Shown in pieces: positions 15,731 through 24,319 of a DNA stretch of 61,483 nt. The notes beneath the pieces were generated by a model that saw nothing but the letters and a program-made list of their open reading frames with translations, was not told where the DNA came from and ran no database searches. The first letter of the stretch is position 1, and every line of letters begins with the position of its first letter. The stretch lies in assembly GCF_003339815.1 (NCBI RefSeq), contig NZ_PPTT01000026.1, positions 1-61,483 on the forward strand, read 5' to 3'. Both the position numbers and the translations under genes were made by a program. The DNA comes from Eggerthella sinensis (lineage in GTDB: Bacteria > Actinomycetota > Coriobacteriia > Coriobacteriales > Eggerthellaceae).

Positions 15731-16793
15731 CGTGTGCACGGCTGCCCCCCAGCTTGCGGGCGTGATGCCCTACGACCCGAAGTACCTGCCCGCCGACGCG
15801 GTGCTGTCGGCCAACGAGAACCCGCACGACGTGGACGACGAGATCCGCCGCGACATCATGCGCGAGGTGAAACGCCTGCCGCTCAACCGCTACCCCGACC
15901 CGCTGGCCAACGACCTGCGCGACATGATCGCCGAGGCGAACGGCCTCGACCGCGAGCAGGTGCTCGTGGGCAACGGCGGCGACGAGCTGCTGTTCAACAT
16001 GGCGCTGGCCTGGGGCGGGCCGGGGCGCACGTTCCTGAACCTGCCGCCCACGTTCTCGGTGTACGACGCCAACGCGCGCCTCACGGGCACGACGGTGGTG
16101 GACGTGCCGCGCCGCGCCGACTTCTCCATCGACGAGGAGGCCGTGCTCGCGCGCGTGGCCGAGGGCGGCATCGACTACCTCGTGGTGACGAGCCCGAACA
16201 ACCCCACGGGCGAGCTGGCCAGCGAGACGTTCATCCTCAAACTGCTCGACGCCACCGACGCCCTCGTCATGGTGGACGAGGCGTACTTCGAGTTCTCGCG
16301 CCTCACGATGCGCCCGTACCTGGCGCAGCACAAGAACCTCGTCATCCTGCGCACGTTCTCGAAGGCGTTTTCCCTGGCTGGCGTGCGCATGGGCTACATC
16401 CTGGGCGACGCCGACGTCATCCGCGAGTTCGTCAAGGTGCGCCAGCCGTACTCGGTGGACGCCATCTCGCAGGCGGTGGCGCGCGTGGTGTACGCGAACC
16501 GCGCGAAGTTCGAGCGCGGCATCCTGGCCATCATCGAGGAGCGCTCCCGCCTCATCGAGGGCCTCAAGATGATCCCCGGCGTGAAGCCGTTCCCGTCGGA
16601 TGCGAATTACGTGCTGCTGCGTATGGACAACGCGGGCGCGGCCTGGGAAAAGCTCTACGAGCGCGGCGTGCTCGTGCGCGATTTCTCGAAGGCCCCGTAC
16701 TTGGAGAACTGCCTGCGCGTGACCGTAGGCTCGCCGGAGGAGAACGACGCCCTGTTGCGCGCGCTGCGCGACGTGGTGATGGGAAGGAAGTAG
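15723..16793 (+). CDS. hisC: Histidinol-phosphate aminotransferase
   Basis: A 356-residue PLP enzyme of fold type I. Landmarks: L-S-A-N-E-N-P near residue 24, L-V-G-N-G-G-D-E-L near 80, V-T-S-P-N-N-P-T-G (PLP phosphate and ring contacts), D-E-A-Y-F-E-F, and the Schiff-base lysine in R-T-F-S-K-A-F-S-L-A-G near 217. It transfers the amino group from glutamate to imidazole-acetol phosphate. The ATG at 15723 was preferred since it lies inside the hisD end and gives the normal family length; the open frame reaches further upstream. Confidence 0.95.
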   Translation: MRSVCTAAPQLAGVMPYDPKYLPADAVLSANENPHDVDDEIRRDIMREVKRLPLNRYPDPLANDLRDMIAEANGLDREQVLVGNGGDELLFNMALAWGGPGRTFLNLPPTFSVYDANARLTGTTVVDVPRRADFSIDEEAVLARVAEGGIDYLVVTSPNNPTGELASETFILKLLDATDALVMVDEAYFEFSRLTMRPYLAQHKNLVILRTFSKAFSLAGVRMGYILGDADVIREFVKVRQPYSVDAISQAVARVVYANRAKFERGILAIIEERSRLIEGLKMIPGVKPFPSDANYVLLRMDNAGAAWEKLYERGVLVRDFSKAPYLENCLRVTVGSPEENDALLRALRDVVMGRK

Positions 16794-16799
16794 GAAGCC

Positions 16800-17399
16800 A
16801 TGGAGAAGCTGCATCGCACGGCCGAGGTCGCCCGCACCACGAACGAGACGGACATCCGCATCGTCGTGAACCTCGACGGCACGGGCGCGACCGACGTCGA
16901 GACGGGCGTGCCGTTCTTCGACCACATGCTGTGTGCGTTCGGACGCCACAGCCTCATCGACCTCACCGTGCGCGCGCGGGGCGACATCGAGGTGGACGCG
17001 CACCACACGGTGGAGGACACCGGCATCGTGCTCGGGCAGGCCGTGGCCCAGGCGCTCGGCAACAAGCGCGGCATCGCGCGGTTCGGCTCGCTCGCGCTGC
17101 CCATGGACGAGGCCCTCGTGATGGCGGCTGTGGACATCTCGGGACGCGGCCAGCTGCACTGGGCCGTGGACGTGCCGTGCGTCATGCTGGGCTCGTTCGA
17201 CGCCTCGCTTGCCAAGGAGTTCTTCATCGCCTTCGCCGCGAACGCGGGCCTCACCCTGCACGTGCGCAGCCTCGCCGGCGAGAACGCGCACCATATCGTG
17301 GAGGCGTCGTTCAAGGCCGCGGCCCGCGCCCTGCGCCAGGCCGTCGAGAGCGACCCGCGCATCGGAAACGCCCTGCCCACCACGAAGGGCGCCCTATGA
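16800..17399 (+). CDS. hisB: Imidazoleglycerol-phosphate dehydratase
   Basis: A 199-residue monofunctional HisB (dehydratase only, without the phosphatase half found in enterobacteria). The manganese-binding histidine clusters are present: F-F-D-H-M-L near residue 38, A-H-H-T-V-E-D near 63, and H-H-I-V-E-A near 160. It dehydrates imidazole-glycerol phosphate. Histidinol-phosphate phosphatase is therefore encoded elsewhere. An AGGAAGCC site precedes it and its stop overlaps the hisH ATG (ATGA). Confidence 0.96.
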   Translation: MEKLHRTAEVARTTNETDIRIVVNLDGTGATDVETGVPFFDHMLCAFGRHSLIDLTVRARGDIEVDAHHTVEDTGIVLGQAVAQALGNKRGIARFGSLALPMDEALVMAAVDISGRGQLHWAVDVPCVMLGSFDASLAKEFFIAFAANAGLTLHVRSLAGENAHHIVEASFKAAARALRQAVESDPRIGNALPTTKGAL

Positions 17400-18067
17400 T
17401 CGTCGTCGTCGATTACCACAAGGGGAACCTGAAAAGCGTCGAGCGCGGCATCGCCGCGGCGGGCGGGGAGGCGCGCATCACCGACGATGCGGCGCTCATC
17501 GCCCGTGCCGACGCCGTCGTGCTGCCGGGCGTGGGCGCATTCGCCGATGCCGCGCGCACCATGGAAGCGCTCGGGCAGACCGCCGTCGTCCGCGAGCGCA
17601 TTGCCGCGGGCGTGCCGTTCCTCGGCATCTGCCTCGGCATGCACCTGCTGTTCGAGGAGGGCGTCGAAGGCGCGCCCGACGAGGACGACGAGGCCTCCAC
17701 CCACAACGCGCGCGGCCTGGCCGTGCTGCCGGGCGTGGTGGGCGCCATGCCGAAAATCGACGCCGCAGGTCGCGCCTACAAGGTGCCGCACGTGGGGTGG
17801 AACACCGTCGAGCCAGCGGGCGGCGCGGACGCGTTCGCCAGCCCTCTCTTCGCGGGGATCGCGCCGGGGGAGTTCTTCTACTTCACGCACGGCTTCATCG
17901 CGCCGGAAGGCCCGTTCGCCATCGGCGAGACGACGCACAGCGTGACGTTCCCGAGCGCCGTGCAGTACGGCGAGATGGCGTTCGGCGTGCAGTTCCATCC
18001 CGAGAAGAGCTCGGACGCCGGCGCGCAGCTGCTGCGCAACTTCGTCAACATCGTGAAAGGGGCGTGA
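17396..18067 (+). CDS. hisH: Imidazole glycerol phosphate synthase, glutamine amidotransferase subunit
   Basis: A 223-residue class I glutaminase. The catalytic triad regions are seen: nucleophile Cys in L-G-I-C-L-G-M-H near residue 82, and the His-Glu pair in Q-F-H-P-E-K-S near 200. It feeds ammonia to HisF. Compared with typical HisH, an acidic insertion (E-D-D-E-A, near 100-106) is present. Start overlaps hisB by 4 bp, and hisA follows after 3 bp, so translation is coupled. Confidence 0.95.
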   Translation: MIVVVDYHKGNLKSVERGIAAAGGEARITDDAALIARADAVVLPGVGAFADAARTMEALGQTAVVRERIAAGVPFLGICLGMHLLFEEGVEGAPDEDDEASTHNARGLAVLPGVVGAMPKIDAAGRAYKVPHVGWNTVEPAGGADAFASPLFAGIAPGEFFYFTHGFIAPEGPFAIGETTHSVTFPSAVQYGEMAFGVQFHPEKSSDAGAQLLRNFVNIVKGA

Positions 18068-18070
18068 GCC

Positions 18071-18859
18071 GTGTACCTGCTGCCGGCCATCGACATCCTG
18101 GGCGGCAAGGCCGTCCGCCTCGCCAAGGGCGACTACAACCGCGTGACCGTGTACAACGACGACCCCGCCGCGCAGGCGCAGGCGTTCGAGGAGCAGGGTG
18201 CCACGTGGCTGCACGTCGTCGACCTCGACGGCGCGCGCTCGGGCTCGCCCGAGAACATCGCCATCATCGAGCGCATCCTGCGCAAGACGCTGCTCAAGGT
18301 GGAGGTGGGAGGCGGCATACGCTCGCTCGACACCATCGCGCGCCTGGCCGATGCGGGCGTGTCGCGCGTGGTGCTGGGCACGTCGCTCGTGGCCGATCCC
18401 GCCTTCGCCGAGGCCGCCGTCCAGCAGTACGCGAAGCTGCTCACGGCCGGCATCGACGCGAAGGGCGGGGAAGTGGCCGTGGCGGGCTGGCGCGAGGGCG
18501 CCGGCGTGGCGGCCGAGGAGCTGGCGCGCCACGTGGCGCAGCTCGGCTTCCGCCACCTCGTGTACACCGACATCGCGCGCGACGGCATGCAGACCGGCCT
18601 CGACCCGGACGCCTACGTGTCCATGGCCGCCGCGTTCGGGCACCCCGTCATCGCCTCGGGTGGCGTGGCGGGGATCGAGGACATCGAGCGCCTCGGCGCG
18701 GTGGCCGCCAGCATCGAGGGCGTCATCGCGGGCCGCGCCGTCTACGAGGGCGCGCTTTCGGTGGAGGAGGGCGTGCGCGCCTGCGAAGCGGCCACCCGCG
18801 CCGCCGAAGCCGCCGCCGTGGCCGCGAACCCCTGCGGCATGGGAGGCGCGCCATGCTAG
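18071..18859 (+). CDS. hisA: ProFAR isomerase
   Basis: A 262-residue (beta/alpha)8 barrel starting with [13 protein letters not shown] near residue 8 holds the first catalytic Asp, V-E-V-G-G-G-I-R and V-V-L-G-T bind phosphate, and Y-T-D-I-A-R-D-G-M holds the second Asp; I-A-S-G-G-V closes the barrel. It isomerises ProFAR to PRFAR. In many Actinobacteria one enzyme (PriA) serves both histidine and tryptophan pathways; that cannot be excluded. An Ala-rich 20-residue C-terminal extension is present. Its last 7 bp overlap hisF. Confidence 0.93.
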   Translation: MYLLPAIDILGGKAVRLAKGDYNRVTVYNDDPAAQAQAFEEQGATWLHVVDLDGARSGSPENIAIIERILRKTLLKVEVGGGIRSLDTIARLADAGVSRVVLGTSLVADPAFAEAAVQQYAKLLTAGIDAKGGEVAVAGWREGAGVAAEELARHVAQLGFRHLVYTDIARDGMQTGLDPDAYVSMAAAFGHPVIASGGVAGIEDIERLGAVAASIEGVIAGRAVYEGALSVEEGVRACEAATRAAEAAAVAANPCGMGGAPC

Positions 18860-19617
18860 CCAAACGCGTGATCCCCTGCATGGACGTCAAGGATGGGCGC
18901 GTGGTCAAGGGCGTCAACTTCGTGAACCTGCGCGATGCGGGCGATCCCATCGAACTCGCGCAGCGCTACGACGAGGAGCGTGCCGACGAGGTGATCTTCC
19001 TCGACATCACGGCCACGAGCGACGACCGCGCCACCACGGTGGACCTCGCCAGCCGCGCGAGCGAGCAGCTGCACCTGCCGTACTGCGTGGGCGGCGGTTT
19101 CCGCAGCGTGGCCGACATCCGCACGATGATCGCCGCCGGCGCCGACAAGGTGTCGGTGAACTCGGCCGCGGTGGACAACCCCGCGCTCATCACCCAGGCG
19201 GCTGCCGCGTTCGGCAGCCAGGCCATCCTCTGCGCCATCGACGCGAAGCACGTCGCAGGCGCGGGGGACAAGTGGGAGGTGTACGTGCACGGCGGCCGCA
19301 AGGCGACGGGCATCGACGCCGTTGCCTGGGCGCAGGAAGCCGCCCGGCGCGGGGCGGGGGAGATCCTGCTCACCAGCATGGATCGCGACGGCAGCCGCGA
19401 CGGCTTCGACTGCGCGCTCACCCGCGCCGTCGCGCGCGCCGTGGATATCCCCGTCATCGCGAGCGGCGGCGTGGGAAAGCTCGAGCATTTCGCGCAGGGC
19501 GTCATCGAAGGCGAGGCCGACGCCGTGCTGGCCGCAAGCGTCTTCCACTTCGGCGAGCTCACCGTGCGCCAAGTAAAAGAGCACATGCAAAGCCAGGGCA
19601 TCCCCGTACGCCTTTAG
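18853..19617 (+). CDS. hisF: Imidazole glycerol phosphate synthase, cyclase subunit
   Basis: A 254-residue barrel enzyme. The start [12 protein letters not shown] and D-G-R-V-V-K-G contain the catalytic Asp near residue 11; [16 protein letters not shown], the second Asp in T-S-M-D-R-D-G, and I-A-S-G-G-V-G are also in place. With HisH it makes IGP and AICAR. It is the last gene of the contiguous his block; the next histidine gene (hisI) comes only after an inserted nuclease gene. Confidence 0.96.
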   Translation: MLAKRVIPCMDVKDGRVVKGVNFVNLRDAGDPIELAQRYDEERADEVIFLDITATSDDRATTVDLASRASEQLHLPYCVGGGFRSVADIRTMIAAGADKVSVNSAAVDNPALITQAAAAFGSQAILCAIDAKHVAGAGDKWEVYVHGGRKATGIDAVAWAQEAARRGAGEILLTSMDRDGSRDGFDCALTRAVARAVDIPVIASGGVGKLEHFAQGVIEGEADAVLAASVFHFGELTVRQVKEHMQSQGIPVRL

Positions 19618-19625
19618 ATATGCCA

Positions 19626-19642
19626 GCATGCAACAAGCATGC
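19626..19642. repeat. Short stem-loop at the hisF / nuclease junction
   Basis: GCATGC-AACAA-GCATGC, 9 bp after the hisF stop and 3 bp before the -35 of the nuclease promoter. It may be a weak terminator or an operator; each arm is itself palindromic. Confidence 0.45.
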
Positions 19643-19645
19643 GTA

Positions 19646-19674
19646 TTGACAGCGAACAATTGTACTGCTATTAT
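19646..19674 (+). promoter_or_regulatory. Near-consensus sigma-70-type promoter for the nuclease gene
   Basis: TTGACA (19646-19651), exactly 17 bp, TATTAT (19669-19674). It is the best promoter in the window and lies 97 bp before the PDDEXK gene, so that gene is read independently of the his operon and may also drive hisI. Confidence 0.85.
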
Positions 19675-19770
19675 GGGTAGCAGGTTGGCGAACGTCTAAC
19701 TGGAACCTGTGGGATTCGCAGCTTCTGGGACAGCCCATCATTCTGTTGAAACAGGAGAAAGGGGCGTCCC

Positions 19771-20766
19771 ATGCTTGCGAACAGCGACGAATATATGGAT
19801 GTGCTCGAGCGTGCGAAACGCGAGATTGCCGAATCGCGTCAAAGGGCGCTCACGAGCGCTAATGCCGAATTGGTGCTTCTGTATTGGCGCATAGGGGCCT
19901 TAGTCAATGAGCGCTCAGAGTGGGGAAGCGGCTTCGTCGAATCTTTGTCGAGGGATATCCGTGCCGCCTTCCCCGGCTTGAAGGGCTTTTCAGTTCGCAG
20001 TTTGAAGTACATGGCGAAGTTCGCTCGGGAAGTGAATTTGGAATTGTGCAACAGCTGTTGCACAATTCCCTGGGGCCACATCACGCAGCTTCTCGACAAG
20101 ACGAAACCTGGCCCTGCACGCGAATGGTATGTGGATGCAACCATAGAAAACGGCTGGAGCCGCGCGGTACTCGTCCATCAAATCGAATCGAAGCTTTACG
20201 AGCGACAAGTGCTTGCGGGTAAGGTGGACAACTTCAAGCGGACGCTTCCCGCTCCCGAAAGCGAGCTCGCGCAGCAGGCGCTCAAAGACCCGTATATCTT
20301 CGACTTCATCACCGCGCGGCAGGGTGCCGTCGAGCGCGAAGTCGAGGAGAGGATGATGGAGAACCTTACCGGTCTCCTGCTCGAGCTCGGCACGGGCTTC
20401 GCTTTCATGGGCAGGCAGCATCATCTTGTCGTGGGAGGGCAAGATTTCTATATCGACCTGCTGTTCTACAATGTCAAACTGAGAAGCTACATCGTCGTCG
20501 AGTTGAAGAACGCTCCGTTCAAGCCGGAGTTCGTCGGGAAGCTGAACTTCTACCTGTCCGCCGTCGACGATCTGCTGTGCGGGGAGCACGACAATCCGAG
20601 CATTGGCTTGCTTCTATGCAAAACGAAGAACAACGTGGTGGCCGAATACTCGCTTCGCGACGTCGAAAAGCCCATCGGCGTGAGCGAGTATCGGCTCGCC
20701 GACGTTCTGCCCGAGGGGTTCGCCGATCTGCTGCCGTCGGCGGAGGATATCGAAAAACGCCTCTGA
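19771..20766 (+). CDS. YhcG/DUF1016-type PDDEXK nuclease
   Basis: A 331-residue protein. Residues 1 to about 165 form the DUF1016 N-terminal helical domain (L-L-Y-W-R-I-G near 36-42, G-F-S-V-R-S-L near 72-78, I-P-W-G-H near 99-103); residues 175-320 are the PDDEXK nuclease domain with D229 (Y-I-D-L-L-F) and E244-L-K246. These proteins are often encoded with or within restriction and defence loci and are suspected of acting on DNA ends. The gene is less GC-rich than its neighbours and has its own near-consensus promoter, which points to acquisition between hisF and hisI. A perfect 30-bp DNA palindrome lies inside codons 90-100. Confidence 0.9.
   Translation: MLANSDEYMDVLERAKREIAESRQRALTSANAELVLLYWRIGALVNERSEWGSGFVESLSRDIRAAFPGLKGFSVRSLKYMAKFAREVNLELCNSCCTIPWGHITQLLDKTKPGPAREWYVDATIENGWSRAVLVHQIESKLYERQVLAGKVDNFKRTLPAPESELAQQALKDPYIFDFITARQGAVEREVEERMMENLTGLLLELGTGFAFMGRQHHLVVGGQDFYIDLLFYNVKLRSYIVVELKNAPFKPEFVGKLNFYLSAVDDLLCGEHDNPSIGLLLCKTKNNVVAEYSLRDVEKPIGVSEYRLADVLPEGFADLLPSAEDIEKRL
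20040..20069. repeat. Perfect 30-bp palindrome inside the nuclease gene
   Basis: Positions 20040-20054 (GGAATTGTGCAACAG) and 20055-20069 are exact reverse complements with no spacer. It encodes residues around [10 protein letters not shown], immediately ahead of the conserved P-W-G-H motif. Confidence 0.95.
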
Positions 20767-20839
20767 TCGACCGTTTGACCGTTCGGTCGCGAAAGGGCTG
20801 GTGCATAATGGTTTTATCGCCGAACAAAAGGAGGAGAGC

Positions 20840-21187
20840 ATGCCGAACCTTCCCGACCTTGCCTACAATGCTGACGGGCTCATCCCGTGCATCGTGCAGG
20901 ATGCCGACACCCTTGAGGTGCTCATGATGGCGTGGATGAACGCGGAATCGCTCGCGCTCACGCTCGAGCGCCGCGAGACGGTGTTCTGGTCGCGCAGCCG
21001 CCAGGAGCTGTGGCACAAAGGAGCCACGTCGGGCAACGTGCAGCGGCTCGTGGAGCTGCGCTACGACTGCGACGCCGACACGCTGCTCGCGCTCGTGCAT
21101 CCGGCGGGACCGGCTTGCCACACCGGTGAGCGGAGCTGCTTTTTCCGCAGCATCGCACGAAACGAGGGATTTACCCCCGAAAGCTGA
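20840..21187 (+). CDS. hisI: Phosphoribosyl-AMP cyclohydrolase
   Basis: A 115-residue enzyme that opens the purine ring of PR-AMP. The metal-binding signature D-C-D-A-D-T (near residue 77) and the zinc cysteines in [11 protein letters not shown] (near 95) are present. It is the cyclohydrolase only; the HisE pyrophosphohydrolase part is missing and no hisE is in the window. The ATG at 20840 follows a strong AAGGAGGAG site; an ATG 39 bp upstream is in frame but has no such site. It is separated from the rest of the his genes by the nuclease gene. Confidence 0.95.
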   Translation: MPNLPDLAYNADGLIPCIVQDADTLEVLMMAWMNAESLALTLERRETVFWSRSRQELWHKGATSGNVQRLVELRYDCDADTLLALVHPAGPACHTGERSCFFRSIARNEGFTPES

Positions 21188-21273
21188 GCGATCTCATCAT
21201 GAGGGGTTGTGAAGGGCCTGGTGAAGCTCCATAATGCTTGTTCGTAACGATGGCCACTGCGAAGGGAGCGCAC

Positions 21274-23442
21274 ATGACCACGGAAGTCTTCGCATGCCAC
21301 GACGGCCTCGACGATCTTACCGGCTTGCGGTCCAAAGAGGCCTTCTTCGCCGCGGCATCCGCCTACCTGCAGCGACCCGACGTGCGCGACGCGAGCATCG
21401 TGTGCTTCGACGTCGACCACTTCAAGCTGCTCAACGACCTGCATGGCCTCGAGATGGGCGACCGGCTGCTGGCCTACCTCGGCCGTGCCTTCAAAGAGCG
21501 CTTCTCTCCCGACGACGCCTTCCCGCTCGGACGCTTGGCCGCCGACACGTTCGCCCTGTGCGCGACGGGGGTCGAGCCGGCCTGCATCGAGCGCGCCCTC
21601 ATCGACATCGCTTCCTCCTGCCCGCTCGGCGTGGACGCCATCGTACGCGCCGGCGTGTACCGCGTGGAGGACCCCGCCGCCCCCGTCAGCCTCATGTGCG
21701 ATCGCGCGGTCATCGCGCAGCGCACGGTGAAGGGCAGCTACTTCGATCGCGTGGCCACGTACGACCCCGGCATGCGCGCAGCGCTCATCCGCGAGCGCGA
21801 GGTGGTGGCCGGCATCGAGGCGGCCCTGCGCGACGATTGCATCGAACTGTTCCTCCAGCCGAAGTGCAACATGCGCACCGGCAAGATCGTGGGCGCCGAG
21901 GCGCTCGCGCGCTGGCGCCATCCCGAGCGCGGCATCGTGGCTCCGGGGGAGTTCATCCCGCTGCTCGAGCGCAACGGCCTCGTGCGCTCGCTCGACCTGC
22001 GCGTGTGGGAGAAGTCGGCCGCATGGGTTAGAAGCCTCATGGACCAGGGGATTCGTCCTGTGCCCGTGTCGGTGAACGTGTCGCGCGCCGACATCTACCT
22101 CATGGACGTGTCGGCCGAGCTCCATGCGCTCGTGGAGCGCTACGGCATCGATCCGTCGCTCATCGAGGTGGAGATCACCGAAAGCGCGTACTCGGAGCGC
22201 CCCGACCGCATCGTGGCCGCGTTCGACGCCCTGGCCGAGCGCGGGTTCACCGTGCTCATGGACGACTTCGGCAGCGGGTACTCCTCGCTCAACATGCTCA
22301 AGGACATCAACGTCGACGTGCTGAAAATCGACATGCGCTTCCTCGACCGCGACGACCGCCGCAGCAAGGACATCATGGAATCGGTCATCCGCATGGCGCG
22401 CTGGCTCGATTTGCCCGTCATCGCCGAGGGCGTGGAAACGCGCGAGCAGGTGAACTTCCTGCTCGACGTGGGCTGCTCGTACGCCCAGGGCTACTACTAC
22501 GCGCGGCCCATGGAAGTGGCTGCGTTCGAGGGCATGCTGGCCGACGGGTCGAACGTCGAATACGAGCAGCGCATCCTGCAAGAGGCGCGTCGCCCCGTGC
22601 TCGACTTCAAGGACCTGCTGCACGAGAACATCATCAGCGACCGCATGCTCACGAGCATCATCGGCGCGGTGGCGCTGTACACCTACGCCGACGGCGACTT
22701 GCGGCTCGTCCGCGGCAACGAAGCCTACCACCGTCTCGTCTCGACGCTCGACACCGACCTGCGCGGAGCGGAGGAGGGCGGCAGCGTGCTTCCGTTCGTC
22801 TTCGAGGAGGATCGCGCCGTGCTGCTCGAGGCGGCGGAGGAGTCGGTGCGGTCGTGCCCCGACAACGGCGCCGAGGCCGTGGTGCGTCGCGCGGGCACGC
22901 GCGGCTGCCGCTGGCAGAAGCTGCGGCTGTTCCACCTCAGCACGACGGGCGGGGTGGCCACGCTTTACGCCACCATCGCCGACGTGACGGCCCACATGGA
23001 GGACATGGAGGCGCTTCGCATGAGCGAGCAGCGCTTCGAGATCGCCATGGAGGCCACGAGCATCGTGGTGTTCGAGCTCGACCTGCCCACGCGCATCGCG
23101 CGCTACTCCGAATTCGTGCAGCACGCGTTCGGCCTGTCCGAGACGGTGGTGAACGCCCCCGAGGGCTTCATCGAGCAGAACACGGTGGCCGACGAATCCA
23201 TCGACGACTTCCGCCGCATCTACGACGAGATCTACGCCGGCGCGCCGAAAGCCTCCACAGTGGTCCGCGCGAACATGGGCGATGGCTCCACCGTGTGGAA
23301 CCGCGTGACGCTCATGGCGGTGCCGAAGAAAGACGGCCTGTCCGACAAGGCGGTGGGCCTCGTCGAGAACGTCACCCGCGAGAAGGAGATGGAGCTGTCG
23401 CTCGAGCACCTGGCGCAAACCGAGCGCTCCATCGAGGCATGA
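21274..23442 (+). CDS. Degenerate GGDEF - EAL - PAS signalling protein (cyclic-di-GMP phosphodiesterase)
   Basis: A 722-residue soluble protein. Residues ~10-165 are a GGDEF fold (D-L-T-G-L, F-D-V-D-H-F-K near 45-51) but the active-site loop reads G-R-L-A-A-D-T-F instead of GGDEF, so cyclase activity is unlikely. Residues ~175-430 are an EAL domain with the catalytic set intact: E-A-L-A-R-W (209-214), E-I-T-E-S, D-D-F-G-S-G-Y, K-I-D and E-G-V-E-T. Two PAS-like regions follow, at about 460-580 and 585-715. A sensor at the C-terminal end is unusual. ATG 21274 was chosen for its AGGGAG site. Target and signal unknown. Confidence 0.9.
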   Translation: MTTEVFACHDGLDDLTGLRSKEAFFAAASAYLQRPDVRDASIVCFDVDHFKLLNDLHGLEMGDRLLAYLGRAFKERFSPDDAFPLGRLAADTFALCATGVEPACIERALIDIASSCPLGVDAIVRAGVYRVEDPAAPVSLMCDRAVIAQRTVKGSYFDRVATYDPGMRAALIREREVVAGIEAALRDDCIELFLQPKCNMRTGKIVGAEALARWRHPERGIVAPGEFIPLLERNGLVRSLDLRVWEKSAAWVRSLMDQGIRPVPVSVNVSRADIYLMDVSAELHALVERYGIDPSLIEVEITESAYSERPDRIVAAFDALAERGFTVLMDDFGSGYSSLNMLKDINVDVLKIDMRFLDRDDRRSKDIMESVIRMARWLDLPVIAEGVETREQVNFLLDVGCSYAQGYYYARPMEVAAFEGMLADGSNVEYEQRILQEARRPVLDFKDLLHENIISDRMLTSIIGAVALYTYADGDLRLVRGNEAYHRLVSTLDTDLRGAEEGGSVLPFVFEEDRAVLLEAAEESVRSCPDNGAEAVVRRAGTRGCRWQKLRLFHLSTTGGVATLYATIADVTAHMEDMEALRMSEQRFEIAMEATSIVVFELDLPTRIARYSEFVQHAFGLSETVVNAPEGFIEQNTVADESIDDFRRIYDEIYAGAPKASTVVRANMGDGSTVWNRVTLMAVPKKDGLSDKAVGLVENVTREKEMELSLEHLAQTERSIEA

Positions 23443-23511
23443 TTCGTGCCCATCTGCACCGATTCGTAGACCTTCCTCCATCGCATTTCCACGAACGCTC
23501 GGCCTTTGCGC

Positions 23512-23540
23512 TTGAACGAAGCAAACACATGCGGTACCAT
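23512..23540 (+). promoter_or_regulatory. Possible promoter for the aldolase-rho operon
   Basis: TTGAAC (23512-23517), 17 bp, TACCAT (23535-23540), about 115 bp before the aldolase GTG. The stretch after it (ACACACCCACACACC) is purine-poor. Predicted from spacing only. Confidence 0.45.
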
Positions 23541-23656
23541 GAGGAGCAGTTCTTTTATCTCTCACGCACACCCACACACCCGTATCTCATGAGGGAATTC
23601 ATGCGCGCATCCGCGCGCGTTTCACCTGTAAAAACCATTGTATAAGGAGGACCTGG

Positions 23657-24319
23657 GTGAAGTTTTTTCTGGACACCGCCGATCTCAACGAAATAGAAGA
23701 GGCGGCCAGCTGGGGCGTACTCGCCGGCGTTACCACCAACCCCACGCTGTATGCGCGTACCGGCGGTAAGCTCGACGACTTCCACAACCACATCAAGCGC
23801 ATCTGCGAGATCGTGGACGGCCCCGTCTCCGCCGAGAGCGTTGCCATGACGCGCGACGAGCTCATCCGCGACGGTCGCGAATTGGCCGCGCTCGCCGACA
23901 ACGTCGTGGTGAAGATCCCCACCATGGTGGAGGGCCTCGCCGCCACGAAAGCGCTTTCCGACGAGGGCATTCCCGTGAACATGACGCTGTGCTTCAGCGT
24001 GCCGCAGGCCATTTTGGCCGCCCGCGCCGGCGCCCGCTACATCAGCCCCTTCGTCGGCCGCTTCGACGACATCGCCGAAGACGGCATCGCGCAGCTCGCC
24101 GACGTGGTGGCTGCCGTGAACAACTACGACTTCGGCCACGACGTGGAAATCATCGCCGCGTCCGTGCGCAGCGCGAACCACGTGACGCAGGCCGCCCTCA
24201 TGGGCGCCGACATCGCCACCGTGCCGTTCGCCGCGCTCAAGAAGTGCGTGCAGCATCCCCTGACTGATCGCGGGCTCGATGCGTTCATGAAGGACTGGGA
24301 GAAAGTTCAGCAGGCATGA
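23657..24319 (+). CDS. fsa: Transaldolase-like fructose-6-phosphate aldolase
   Basis: A 220-residue protein of the short TalC/MipB/FSA subfamily. It starts with GTG 7 bp after a TAAGGAGG site. Typical motifs: M-K-F-F-L-D-T-A-D-L-N-E-I, G-V-T-T-N-P-T-L near residue 25-32, the Schiff-base lysine in V-V-V-K-I-P-T near 83, and I-S-P-F-V-G-R near 130-136. These enzymes make or cleave fructose-6-phosphate or act as transaldolase in the pentose-phosphate pathway; sequence alone does not decide. Its stop overlaps the rho start (ATGA). Confidence 0.9.
   Translation: MKFFLDTADLNEIEEAASWGVLAGVTTNPTLYARTGGKLDDFHNHIKRICEIVDGPVSAESVAMTRDELIRDGRELAALADNVVVKIPTMVEGLAATKALSDEGIPVNMTLCFSVPQAILAARAGARYISPFVGRFDDIAEDGIAQLADVVAAVNNYDFGHDVEIIAASVRSANHVTQAALMGADIATVPFAALKKCVQHPLTDRGLDAFMKDWEKVQQA

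Noticed and set aside
20768-20789. TetR-type operator (GACCG-TT-CGGTC) ahead of hisI
   Set aside because: A short dyad that fits TetR sites, but there is no TetR gene nearby and it could be a weak terminator of the nuclease gene.
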